A stretch of DNA of 7,292 nucleotides from Geminicoccaceae bacterium (lineage in GTDB: Bacteria; Pseudomonadota; Alphaproteobacteria; Geminicoccales; Geminicoccaceae): NCBI GenBank assembly GCA_030824835.1, contig JAPJRA010000160.1, positions 1-7,292 on the forward strand, read 5' to 3'. Position 1 is the stretch's first letter. Each line of letters starts with the position of its first letter. The position numbers were made by a program, and so were the translations under genes. The notes beneath the pieces were generated by a model, which saw only the letters and a list, made by a program, of their open reading frames with translations, made no database searches and had not been told where the DNA came from. This document shows positions 1 through 6,072 of this stretch, one piece after another.

Positions 1-208
1 CGCCGGTGCGCTGCCCGACCAGGGCCTGATGGCGCTCGTCGAGCTGGTCGAAGCCGACCCCGTGCAGGGTACCTTGCTGTTCAGACTCGATTCGCACGAG
101 CCCGGCAAGGGTGCGGAGCTGGCACGGGCGGCGTGGAAGAAGGCCGGGCCGCGCAAGGGCGGCGAGCGCTTTCGCCGCCCCGCCAAGCCGCAACGCCGCC
201 GCCGCTGA
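1..208 (+). CDS. rnr: C-terminal fragment of a probable ribonuclease R
   Basis: An open frame runs in from the left edge (first full codon at 2) and stops at TGA 206-208, giving 68 residues. They read as a short beta-rich end (LVELVEADPVQGTLLFRL) followed by a Lys/Arg-rich tail ending in PQRRRR. From memory, the same style of ending, the last strands of an S1 RNA-binding domain with an 'xVxLxEAdPvtGgLxFxL' pattern plus a basic tail, closes alphaproteobacterial RNase R, a processive 3'-5' exoribonuclease that degrades structured RNA. The nearby rpmG fits, because rnr and rpmG lie close together in many Alphaproteobacteria. The catalytic RNB domain is outside the window, so the name rests on the tail and synteny only. 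Another S1-containing or basic-tailed RNA-binding protein remains possible. The next gene begins 5 nt downstream. Confidence 0.6.
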   Translation, partial: AGALPDQGLMALVELVEADPVQGTLLFRLDSHEPGKGAELARAAWKKAGPRKGGERFRRPAKPQRRRR

Positions 209-213
209 TCCCC

Positions 214-1377
214 ATGCGCGTGCTGCCGCCCGAGTGGCGGGACCTTGCATGGGTCATGCTGACCGCGACGCTGGTCGGCATGACGGTCTCGCTGGCCGTG
301 CCGCTGCTGTCGGTGGTGCTTGAGCGGCACGGCGTGGACGCGTTCACCATCGGCCTCAACTCCGCGGCCGGCGGGTTCGGCATCTTCCTGATCGCACCGT
401 TCATCGGTCGGCTGCTCGCCCGGTTCGGCCCGGTGAACTGCATGCGGCTCGGTCTCGTGGCGGCCGCCTGCTGCATGCTGGTCTTCCCGCTCTGGATCGA
501 TCCCTGGTTCTGGTTCGTCGTCCGCCTGCTGTTCGGCTGCGGCGGGGCGCTGCTGTTCGTCCTAAGCGAGGCCGCGGTCAACGCGCTGACGCCGGATGCG
601 ATCCGCGGTCGGGTGCTGGGCATCTATGCGACCCTGTTCTCGGTCGGCTATGCCGGCGGCCCACTGATCCTGGGGGTGGCGGGCAGCGACGGCTGGACAC
701 CTTTCATCCTCGCGAGCGCGCTGTTCGCCGCCGGCCTGATCCCGACCGGGATGCTGCACAGCGTCGAAGGCCGGCTGGCGCCGACCCATGGCGGTGACGG
801 GCATCGCCTGGTCGACACCTGGCGGGTCGCACCGATCGCGATGGCGGCCGTGTTTGTCTACGCGGTGCTGGAGGCGGCCCAGTTCGCGCTGCTGCCGATC
901 TACGCGCTCGGCCGCGGCATGGGCGAGGGCACGGCGGCCGGGCTGCTCAGCGTCTGGATCTCCGGCAACATCCTGCTGCAATACCCGCTGGGCTGGCTCG
1001 GCGACCGCTGGTCGCGCCCGCGGGTCATGCTGCTGTGCGCCCTGATCGCGGTCGCGGGCCAGTTCCTGGTGTCCACGGCGGTCGCCGTGCCGGTGCTACT
1101 GTGGCCGTTGCTGGTGCTGCTGGGGGGCGTGATGGGTGGCCTCTACACGCTGGCGCTGACCCTGGTGGGCGAGCGTTTCCGGGGGGCCGACCTGACCCAG
1201 GCCAACACTGCTTTCGTGATGACCTTCCAGCTCGGTGCCATCGCCGGTCCGCCTTACGCCGGGGCGCTGATGCAGTCGGCCGAAACGGCCGGCTTCCCCC
1301 TGGCGCTGGCGCTGCCGCCGCTGCTGCTGGCCGCGGCATTGCTGGCCCATGGCCGCCGGCGGCCCGCGCTACCTTGA
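214..1377 (+). CDS. MFS transporter, YcaD-like, 12 transmembrane segments
   Basis: This 387-aa inner-membrane protein has about twelve hydrophobic segments split into two halves by a hydrophilic loop at about residues 180-203, the normal size and plan of a major facilitator. The conserved MFS loop motif is clear in the second half (GWLGDRWSRPRV, residues 260-271), but its first-half counterpart (GRLLARFG, from residue 65) lacks the usual Asp. The stretch SEAAVNALTPDAIRGRVLGI (118-137) and the ISGNILLQYPLGWLGDR region resemble the YcaD group, whose substrates are largely unknown. I chose ATG 214. A longer frame opens at GTG 133, but its extra 27 residues are an out-of-frame reading of the upstream gene and look like low-complexity sequence. 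No Shine-Dalgarno is visible, and the 5-nt gap after the preceding stop suggests translational coupling. The rpmG promoter overlaps its stop codon. The substrate cannot be read from the sequence. Confidence 0.9.
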   Translation: MRVLPPEWRDLAWVMLTATLVGMTVSLAVPLLSVVLERHGVDAFTIGLNSAAGGFGIFLIAPFIGRLLARFGPVNCMRLGLVAAACCMLVFPLWIDPWFWFVVRLLFGCGGALLFVLSEAAVNALTPDAIRGRVLGIYATLFSVGYAGGPLILGVAGSDGWTPFILASALFAAGLIPTGMLHSVEGRLAPTHGGDGHRLVDTWRVAPIAMAAVFVYAVLEAAQFALLPIYALGRGMGEGTAAGLLSVWISGNILLQYPLGWLGDRWSRPRVMLLCALIAVAGQFLVSTAVAVPVLLWPLLVLLGGVMGGLYTLALTLVGERFRGADLTQANTAFVMTFQLGAIAGPPYAGALMQSAETAGFPLALALPPLLLAAALLAHGRRRPALP

Positions 1378-1401
1378 CAGAACGCCGCTCGACCGTATGT
1401 T
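1374..1401 (+). promoter_or_regulatory. sigma70-type promoter of rpmG
   Basis: A perfect -35 hexamer TTGACA lies at 1374-1379 and a -10-like TATGTT at 1396-1401 (four of six consensus bases, with the key TA and final T present), separated by 16 nt. Transcription would start near 1408, giving a leader of about 33 nt before rpmG. The -35 box physically includes the TGA stop (1375-1377) of the transporter gene. This makes rpmG independently transcribed at a high rate, as expected for a ribosomal protein gene. It is a sequence-based prediction only. Confidence 0.72.
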
Positions 1402-1440
1402 GCGCGCCCAACCTCCTGCCGCATTCGAGGACTGTCGCCC

Positions 1441-1608
1441 ATGGCGAAGCCCGCCACCGTTCTGATCAAGCTCGTGAGCACCGCGAACACCGGATTCTTC
1501 TACACGACGAAGAAGAACCCGCGGAAGACGACCGAGAAGCTGTCCTTGCGCAAGTACGATCCCAAGGTGCGCAAGCACGTCGAGTTCAAGGAAGCCAAGA
1601 TCAAGTAG
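1441..1608 (+). CDS. rpmG: 50S ribosomal protein L33 (cysteine-free, zinc-independent type)
   Basis: This 55-aa protein begins [20 protein letters not shown] and ends EFKEAKIK, a match across its whole length to bacterial L33, a small basic protein of the large ribosomal subunit near the E site. The family landmarks are visible: the IKLVSTA strand, the GFFYTTKKN turn (18-26), the basic middle, and [16 protein letters not shown] (36-51). It contains no cysteine, so it belongs to the C-minus form that does not bind zinc. A Shine-Dalgarno (GAGGA at 1427-1431) sits 9 nt before the ATG, and a sigma70-type promoter lies just upstream. A hairpin terminator follows 46 nt after the stop, so it is probably a one-gene transcript. 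Its size and position are typical, and I see nothing unusual in it. Confidence 0.98.
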   Translation: MAKPATVLIKLVSTANTGFFYTTKKNPRKTTEKLSLRKYDPKVRKHVEFKEAKIK

Positions 1609-1654
1609 GCTTCCGCGCCGCCTTGCCGGCGCCGTTCCGCCTGCGATCGACACA

Positions 1655-1680
1655 AAGGCCCGTGCCTAGGCGCGGGCCTT
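1655..1680 (+). terminator. Hairpin terminator after rpmG
   Basis: AAGGCCCG (1655-1662) and CGGGCCTT (1673-1680) are perfect reverse complements. The inside continues through a T.G wobble and GCC/GGC, making a nearly uninterrupted 12-bp GC-rich stem with a tiny TA centre. The arms carry the A and T flanks typical of intrinsic terminators, though the downstream run is short (CTTGTCGCGTTC) rather than a clean T tract. It lies 46 nt beyond the rpmG stop and before the next gene, where a terminator is expected. On the opposite strand the stem is followed by TTTGTGT, but no - strand gene needs it there. Confidence 0.75.
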
Positions 1681-1706
1681 GTCGCGTTCGATGCCTGTAC
1701 GGGTGG

Positions 1707-1742
1707 TTGCCGAACATCGCGTGAAGCGCGATGTTATGGCAA
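1707..1742. repeat. 36-bp interrupted inverted repeat, possible operator or RNA hairpin
   Basis: AACATCGCG (1713-1721) and CGCGATGTT (1727-1735) form a perfect 9-bp dyad around the 5-nt loop TGAAG. Outside it, TTGCC (1707-1711) pairs with GGCAA (1738-1742) across a small 1x2 internal loop, giving 14 pairs in all. It is followed by AAAATTAACC rather than a T run on the + strand, and no T run follows on the - strand, so it does not look like an ordinary intrinsic terminator. It ends 54 nt before the start of the tandem OmpA-like gene, so a protein-binding operator or a structured 5' leader is plausible. The function is inferred. Confidence 0.6.
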
Positions 1743-1796
1743 AATTAACCAATCCACGGTAGATATGCGCTCCTCGATCCGGTCGGAGGGGCGTGG

Positions 1797-2930
1797 ATGG
1801 CTGGTGGCAAGTCGCTGGTGGTGGCTCTGGGTCTGGCCGTGGGGCTGGGCTGCGCCGCCACGCGGGCGGCGGAGCTCACCGCCCTGGCGGCGCAACCCCT
1901 GCCGCTGGCGATCCGCGACGGGCGCGTGGCCCGGCTGACCGTGCACGCGGTGCCGTTCGCGATCGGTGCCAAGGATCTGCAGCCCGAGGCGGCCCAGGGC
2001 CTGGACGAATTGGCGGCGCAGGTCGCCACCGACTGCTTCCTGACCGCGCAGGCGATCGGGCATGTGCGCCCGGGCACGCCGGGCGACGGCGACACGCTGG
2101 CGGCACACCGGCTGGCACGTGCCCGGGCGGAGGCGGTGCAGGCGATCCTGGTCAAGGGCGGCCTGCCGGCGGCGTCGGTCGCCAGCGTCTGGGACTACCA
2201 GTTCAGCATTCGTGAGCCGCGCGTGACGCTCTGGGTGTTCAGCCTGCCGCAGGGCGAGGAGTGCACCGGCGCGCGGCTGCCGGGGATACCCGAGCGGGTC
2301 GCGACCGCGGACCCGCCCCCTCCGCCCGCGGCTCCGGCGGCCACCTTTGCCACGCCCGAGCCGGCACGGTCCGCGGAGCGTTCGCCGGAGCCGGCGCCGG
2401 GGATCCACCTGGCGACGCCGCAAGCCGCTCCAACCGCGTCAAGCGGCACTGCGGCGGCGGTGGTGCAGCCACCGACCCCAGCGCCAGCTGCCCCCGTGCT
2501 GCCCAAGGCCCTCGTGGCATTGGAAGAAGCGACCCAGGAGCCGGCCCCACCGGCCACCGTAGCGCCCACGGAAGCCGTCGTGCCCGCGACACCGACCGAG
2601 CCGGTGGCCACGGCCGAGATCGTGTTCGAGCCGAACAGCAGCTACTTCCCGCGCGGTGGTGAAGCCGAGCTGCGCCGGCTCGTGGCGGCGCTGCCGCCGG
2701 GCAAGGGCTATGCGTTCGAGCTGGCGGCGGCGGTCGACGACACGGCCTATCGCGTGGGCGATCCGACCAAGGCCGTCGCCTACAACGAATGGCTGGCCGA
2801 CCGGCGCCAGGGCCGGGTGGCCGACTGGCTCGAGCAGCATGTCGAGGTTCGCGAAATCGAGGTCCAACGGATCTTCGTGCCGCACGACGCGTCGCGGCGG
2901 GTCGTGATCAGGGCCCAGGCCCTGCCCTGA
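1797..2930 (+). CDS. Exported protein with two OmpA-like domains joined by a Pro/Ala-rich linker
   Basis: This 377-aa protein starts with a signal peptide (Lys5, hydrophobic 6-21, cleavage probably near residue 24). Cys19 lacks a proper lipobox, so a lipoprotein is unlikely. Residues about 45-150 and 272-375 each read as an OmpA/MotB C-terminal fold, and residues about 165-270 are a low-complexity Pro/Ala/Thr linker. In the second domain NEWLADRRQGRVADWL (330-345) lines up with the OmpA helix that carries the peptidoglycan-binding Arg (here Arg337). Asp314 sits where OmpA has its partner Asp, and SRRVVI (367-372) matches the family's closing strand. The first domain keeps the Arg (Arg110 in LARARAEAV) but has GHVR instead of GxTD. 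A strong GGAGG (1785-1789) 7 nt upstream selects ATG 1797 over a GTG at 1793. I infer a periplasmic peptidoglycan-associated envelope protein. The domain call is by eye and I do not recognise a named family. Confidence 0.8.
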   Translation: MAGGKSLVVALGLAVGLGCAATRAAELTALAAQPLPLAIRDGRVARLTVHAVPFAIGAKDLQPEAAQGLDELAAQVATDCFLTAQAIGHVRPGTPGDGDTLAAHRLARARAEAVQAILVKGGLPAASVASVWDYQFSIREPRVTLWVFSLPQGEECTGARLPGIPERVATADPPPPPAAPAATFATPEPARSAERSPEPAPGIHLATPQAAPTASSGTAAAVVQPPTPAPAAPVLPKALVALEEATQEPAPPATVAPTEAVVPATPTEPVATAEIVFEPNSSYFPRGGEAELRRLVAALPPGKGYAFELAAAVDDTAYRVGDPTKAVAYNEWLADRRQGRVADWLEQHVEVREIEVQRIFVPHDASRRVVIRAQALP

Positions 2931-2951
2931 GGCCCGGAGACCCCGCCGCGG

Positions 2952-3791
2952 CTATTTGCAGACCGGCCGGGCGAAGGTCTGCAGCGTCTCCAGATCGGCC
3001 TTCAGCGTGAACTCACCGTAGTTCAGCCGCACATTGTTGAGCACGCCGCCGGGCGACAGGTCGAACGCGATCTCGAACTGCGGCAGCGTGTCGTCCGAAT
3101 CCGCGGCGAAGTAGGCGATGCTGACCGGCCAGCGCCGCTCCTCGCCGCCGCCCTGGAGCGGTACGGTTTTCGCGGCACCGATGACGGCGGTGGCCTTGGT
3201 CAGCGCATCGGCACCCGAACCATCGAAGACCTCGCGGCTCACCAGCCGCTGGCCGGCCTGGGCTGCGGCGATCAGGTCGGAGACGTGCTCGGTGGGGAAG
3301 ATCGTACCGGCGGGCAGCTCGACGACCTCGCCGTCCGGTATCGTGTAGCGGGCCGCTCCCTTGGCGCCGGCCTCGTCGAGCTTGGCCAAGCCACGGAACT
3401 CCTCCTGCAGCTTGGTGCCGTCGAAGGAGCGGACGTTGAAGCGCAGCTGGGTGTTGTCGCGCGATTCCCAGCTCGAGAAGCGTACGTCGTAGGTGAAGCC
3501 CGGGCCATCGTCGCCTTCGGCGACGAAACCCAGGCGCTGCTGGGTCAGCCAGCCGTCGCAATCGGCCCGCCACTCGAGCACGAGCGCGCCATGGACCTGC
3601 GCCAAGCCAGCGCCGGAATCAGCCCGCGCCAGGCTCAGCCGATAGGCGGCGCGATGCGACAGCATCTCGACGCCCGGAGCGGCATGTGCCGCCGGGGCTA
3701 CGGCAAGGGTCGCGACGATCGCAGCCACGGCACCGGCGACACGGCGCCTACACGTCAATGACCAAGCCACGAATGATTCACTCCAGGACAT
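2952..3791 (-). CDS. eipB: EipB family cell-envelope integrity protein (DUF1849)
   Basis: This 279-aa exported protein matches the EipB/DUF1849 family along its length. Visible landmarks are HRAAYRLSL (46-54), CDGWLTQQR (78-86), FSSWESRDN (105-113), LPAGTIFPTEH (159-169), the FDGSGAD stretch (189-195), RRWPVSIAYF (219-228) and the closing LNYGEF and PVCK. EipB of Brucella is a periplasmic beta-spiral protein needed for envelope integrity, and it has one conserved disulfide. Cys78 and Cys278 here sit at the matching ends of the fold. A signal peptide is evident: a basic CRRR at 14-17, a hydrophobic stretch at 19-31 and cleavage after AHA37. ATG 3791 is supported by GAGGGGG (complement of 3797-3803) 5 nt upstream. 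Its 3' end is 21 bp from the convergent OmpA-like gene. It is transcribed away from the hydroxyacid dehydrogenase-mlaC pair across a 66-bp gap, which must hold both promoters. Confidence 0.93.
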   Translation of the reverse strand: MSWSESFVAWSLTCRRRVAGAVAAIVATLAVAPAAHAAPGVEMLSHRAAYRLSLARADSGAGLAQVHGALVLEWRADCDGWLTQQRLGFVAEGDDGPGFTYDVRFSSWESRDNTQLRFNVRSFDGTKLQEEFRGLAKLDEAGAKGAARYTIPDGEVVELPAGTIFPTEHVSDLIAAAQAGQRLVSREVFDGSGADALTKATAVIGAAKTVPLQGGGEERRWPVSIAYFAADSDDTLPQFEIAFDLSPGGVLNNVRLNYGEFTLKADLETLQTFARPVCK

Positions 3792-3843
3792 GACGACCCC
3801 CTCGGGCGTGGGCTAAGAGATCGGGCCGCGTGACGCAAAACAA

Positions 3844-3849
3844 AGGGGG
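3844..3849 (+). promoter_or_regulatory. Ribosome binding site that fixes the dehydrogenase start
   Basis: AGGGGG lies 8 nt before ATG 3858 but only 2 nt before an in-frame GTG at 3852. Normal spacing favours the ATG, so the protein should begin MARPRLF and not two residues earlier. Confidence 0.75.
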
Positions 3850-3857
3850 CCGTGGAT

Positions 3858-4823
3858 ATGGCGAGGCCGAGACTGTTCGTCACACGCAAGCTGCCCGACG
3901 CCGTCGAGGCCCGCCTGCGTCGTGACTATGACGTGCTGCTCAACGAGGCCGACGTCGCCTACGAGCCGGACGACCTGGCCCGCCTCGCTCAGGATGTCGA
4001 CGGCGTGCTCACCTGCAGCACCGAGCGCTGGACGCCGTCGCTGATCAAGCGCCTGCCGGCGCGGCTGCGGATCATTGCCTCGTTCTCGGTCGGCTACGAG
4101 CATCTGGACCTCGCGGCGTTGCGCGCGCACGGCATCGTCGCCACCAACACGCCCGACGTGCTGACCGAGGCCACGGCCGACGTGGCGATGCTCTGCCTGC
4201 TGGGCGCCGCGCGGCGTGCCTGGGAATCGCAGATGCTGCTGCGCGAGCATCGCTGGGAACGCACCAAGATGGCCGAGCTGCTGGGGCTCGAGCTGCGTGG
4301 TCGCGTTCTGGGCATCGTCGGCATGGGGCGAATCGGCCAAGCGACCGCGCGTCGTGCGCGCGGTTTCGGGATGACCATCCATTATCACAACCGCCAGCCT
4401 TTACCGGCCGAGAAGGCGGCCGGAGCCGTATATCATGATACATTGGAGTCGCTGTTGCCGCACTGCAACTTCCTGTCGCTGCACAGCCCGGGCGGCGAGG
4501 CGACCCATCACATGGTGAACGAACGGACCATCGCCCTGCTGCCGCCGCATGCGGTCGTGGTCAACACCGCCCGCGGCACGCTCGTCGACGACGAGGCGCT
4601 GCTGGCCGCTCTGCGCAGCGGCCGGGTGTTCGGCGCCGGGCTCGACGTCTTCGCCGGCGAGCCCAACATTCATCCCGGCTACCACGAGATGCCCAACTGT
4701 TTCCTGCTGCCACATGTCGGCAGTGCCACGGTCGAGACCCGCGACGCCATGGGCTTTCGCGCCTTGGACAATCTGGATGCGTTCTTCGCCGGGCGGCCGG
4801 TGCCGGACGCATTGAACGCCTAG
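3858..4823 (+). CDS. D-isomer-specific 2-hydroxyacid dehydrogenase (glyoxylate/hydroxypyruvate reductase-like)
   Basis: This 321-aa cytosolic NAD(P)H oxidoreductase is of standard family length. The N-terminal catalytic half carries SVGYEHLDL (77-85), the substrate-carboxylate loop. The Rossmann half carries GMGRIG (155-160). The catalytic triad is present: Arg239 in NTARGTLVDD, Glu268 in VFAGEPN and His286 in LLPHVGSAT. The second nucleotide-binding strand ends in HYHNRQ, and the Arg there (179) hints at NADPH use. That is an inference. The family reduces 2-oxoacids such as glyoxylate, hydroxypyruvate or larger 2-ketoacids, and the exact substrate cannot be decided by eye. The start is set by the ribosome binding site at 3844-3849. 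mlaC follows after 13 nt and is very likely co-transcribed, while eipB is divergent. The sequence gives no obvious metabolic reason for pairing with a lipid-transfer protein. Confidence 0.93.
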   Translation: MARPRLFVTRKLPDAVEARLRRDYDVLLNEADVAYEPDDLARLAQDVDGVLTCSTERWTPSLIKRLPARLRIIASFSVGYEHLDLAALRAHGIVATNTPDVLTEATADVAMLCLLGAARRAWESQMLLREHRWERTKMAELLGLELRGRVLGIVGMGRIGQATARRARGFGMTIHYHNRQPLPAEKAAGAVYHDTLESLLPHCNFLSLHSPGGEATHHMVNERTIALLPPHAVVVNTARGTLVDDEALLAALRSGRVFGAGLDVFAGEPNIHPGYHEMPNCFLLPHVGSATVETRDAMGFRALDNLDAFFAGRPVPDALNA

Positions 4824-4836
4824 GGGAATCTTATCC

Positions 4837-5454
4837 ATGTCACCGCTCCGGCGCCATGTGCTGGCCTTTCTCGTGCTGGCCTTGGCTTCCTCGGCGGCAG
4901 GCGGCCGCGCGCTCGCCGATTGCGACGGCGCCCGAGACTTCATCCGCGCTGCGGCCGAGCGCGCTGTTGCCGTACTCAATGCCTCCGGCGCCACCGAGGC
5001 CCAGCGCGTGCAGGGCATGAACACGCTGCTGTTCGAGGTGGCGGACCTGCCGCTGATCGCGCGGCTGGTGCTCGGGCGCAACTGGAACAGCGCCAGCCCG
5101 GCACAACGCACCGCTTACCTCGATGCCTTTCGGGTCTATGCGCTCGACAGCTTGGCCGCACGTTTTGCCAAGCTCGACGGTGGCGTCCGCTTCACCCTGC
5201 TCGACCGCTGCGTCGAGGTCGACGACCGGGACACGCTGCTGGCTACGGACGTCACCATGCCGAGCCGGCCGCAGCCGACGCGGATCGACTGGCGGGTCCG
5301 CCAGAGCGATGGCGAGTACCGCCTGATCGACGTGTCGATCGAGGGGGTGAGCCTCGTCGTCTCCAACCGCAGCGAGTTCGATTCTGTGGTGCAGCGGCAG
5401 GGCCTGGATGCGCTGATCGCGCAGATCCGCGGCAAGAACGAGCCGGCGCGCTGA
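4837..5454 (+). CDS. mlaC: MlaC/Ttg2D family periplasmic phospholipid-binding protein
   Basis: This 205-aa protein has a signal peptide (RRH at 5-7, hydrophobic 8-21, cleavage after ALA27). The mature part follows the MlaC pattern: a helical start, DLPLIARLVLGRNWNSASPA (70-89), an aromatic and charged helix (TAYLDAFRVYALDSLAARF), and the family's signature end YRLIDVSIEGVSLVVSNRSE (161-180) then VVQRQGLDALIAQIR. MlaC shuttles phospholipids through the periplasm between the outer-membrane MlaA complex and the inner-membrane MlaFEDB transporter. None of those partners is in the window, so this is an orphan copy or a paralogue; HpnM-type relatives share the fold. Cys29 and Cys125 could pair. AGGGGA (4822-4827), overlapping the upstream stop, sits 9 nt before ATG 4837. 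Its stop lies 3 bp from that of the convergent DUF1349 gene. Confidence 0.92.
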   Translation: MSPLRRHVLAFLVLALASSAAGGRALADCDGARDFIRAAAERAVAVLNASGATEAQRVQGMNTLLFEVADLPLIARLVLGRNWNSASPAQRTAYLDAFRVYALDSLAARFAKLDGGVRFTLLDRCVEVDDRDTLLATDVTMPSRPQPTRIDWRVRQSDGEYRLIDVSIEGVSLVVSNRSEFDSVVQRQGLDALIAQIRGKNEPAR

Positions 5455-5457
5455 CGC

Positions 5458-6072
5458 TCAGGCGGCCGCCGGTGCCATGGTCAAATGCGTGAACGCGGCC
5501 TCGAAACCGGCATCCTTCGGGCTGCAGGCGTAGAGACCGGCGCGGACCTCGCCGCCCCGATCGTCGTGCAGGCGGGCCAGCCGGATCTGCGTCCAGTGCG
5601 CTCCGGTGGGCGCGGCCTCGACCAAATAGTCGGCACCGCGGCGCGTGATTCGGAACGCGACCTCGCGGCCTCGCTCGGCCTCGATGTCCTGGGTCGACCA
5701 GTCGGACCAGCCGTGATTGGTGACCACGGCACCGAGCCGGCTGGGCTCGCCGGGCTCGAACTCCACCGAGGTCTTCAACCAGCAGTCCGGGCCCAGCCGC
5801 ACCATCAGCCCGGCCTGATCGTACTGGTGCCGGGGGTGGGTGCGGACCTGCGTCGTCAGTACGAAATCGCCCTCGACCGCGGCCAGCAGCGCATGGCCGT
5901 TGTCGACGCGAAAGCCATAATGGGTACCCTGCCAGAAATCCGTCCCGGCAGCGGTGGCCAGGAGGAGCCCCGAGGACCCGGTTTCCCAACGCGGCGGTGG
6001 CGCATGCCAAGTCAGGCGTGGATCGAGCAGCGGCGCTGCGAAGTCGACGTCGAGCGTTGCGGACGGCGTCAT
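5458..6072 (-). CDS. DUF1349 domain protein (concanavalin A-like fold)
   Basis: This 204-aa soluble protein has no signal peptide. It matches the DUF1349 family (COG3506, historically named 'regulation of enolase protein 1'): GTDFWQGTHYGF (43-54), DNGHAL (57-62), QYDQAGLMVRL (83-93), WLKTSVEF (98-105), AVVTNHGWSDWS (115-126) and a C-terminal GLYACSP strand. The family has a jelly-roll, lectin-like fold with many surface aromatics and is suspected to bind sugars, but no reaction is established. ATG 6072 overlaps the thiE stop as ATGA, and GGGGAG (complement of 6081-6086) sits 8 nt upstream, so translation is coupled to thiE. No terminator is visible before the convergent mlaC. It is a full-length single domain. 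Why it sits in a thiamine operon is not evident. Confidence 0.92.
   Translation of the reverse strand: MTPSATLDVDFAAPLLDPRLTWHAPPPRWETGSSGLLLATAAGTDFWQGTHYGFRVDNGHALLAAVEGDFVLTTQVRTHPRHQYDQAGLMVRLGPDCWLKTSVEFEPGEPSRLGAVVTNHGWSDWSTQDIEAERGREVAFRITRRGADYLVEAAPTGAHWTQIRLARLHDDRGGEVRAGLYACSPKDAGFEAAFTHLTMAPAAA

Noticed and set aside
133..213. N-terminal extension of the MFS transporter from GTG 133
   Set aside because: It overlaps the coding end of the upstream gene, reads as low-complexity Arg/Ala/Pro sequence and adds nothing to the transporter fold; ATG 214 fits the family better.
1035..1724. A 229-aa + strand open frame across the MFS/rpmG junction
   Set aside because: It is a GC-rich shadow frame with no recognisable protein, and it covers two well-supported genes in other frames.
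1743..1768. TTAACC (1745-1750) as a CtrA-type site and TAGATA (1760-1765) as a -10 box
   Set aside because: Only one CtrA half-site is present, and no -35 better than TGGCAA (3 of 6) lies at the right distance; too weak to annotate.
1813..1860. Lipoprotein processing of the OmpA-like protein at Cys19
   Set aside because: The residue three before the Cys is Gly rather than Leu or a similar residue, and an ordinary signal-peptidase site lies a few residues later.
2911..2951. GGGCCC/GGCCC repeats between the OmpA-like gene and eipB as a bidirectional terminator
   Set aside because: The GC-rich repeats can pair in several ways but give no single clear stem and no T tracts.
3285..3761. A + strand open frame opposite eipB (158 aa), with similar long antisense frames over the OmpA-like and dehydrogenase genes
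   Set aside because: Long antisense frames are expected at about 70% G+C. None shows family motifs, and the opposite-strand genes are clearly real.
3790..3819. ATGACG...TAAGAG as a promoter for the dehydrogenase operon
   Set aside because: The match to consensus is 4/6 and 3/6 with 18-nt spacing, close to chance. A promoter must be nearby but cannot be placed.
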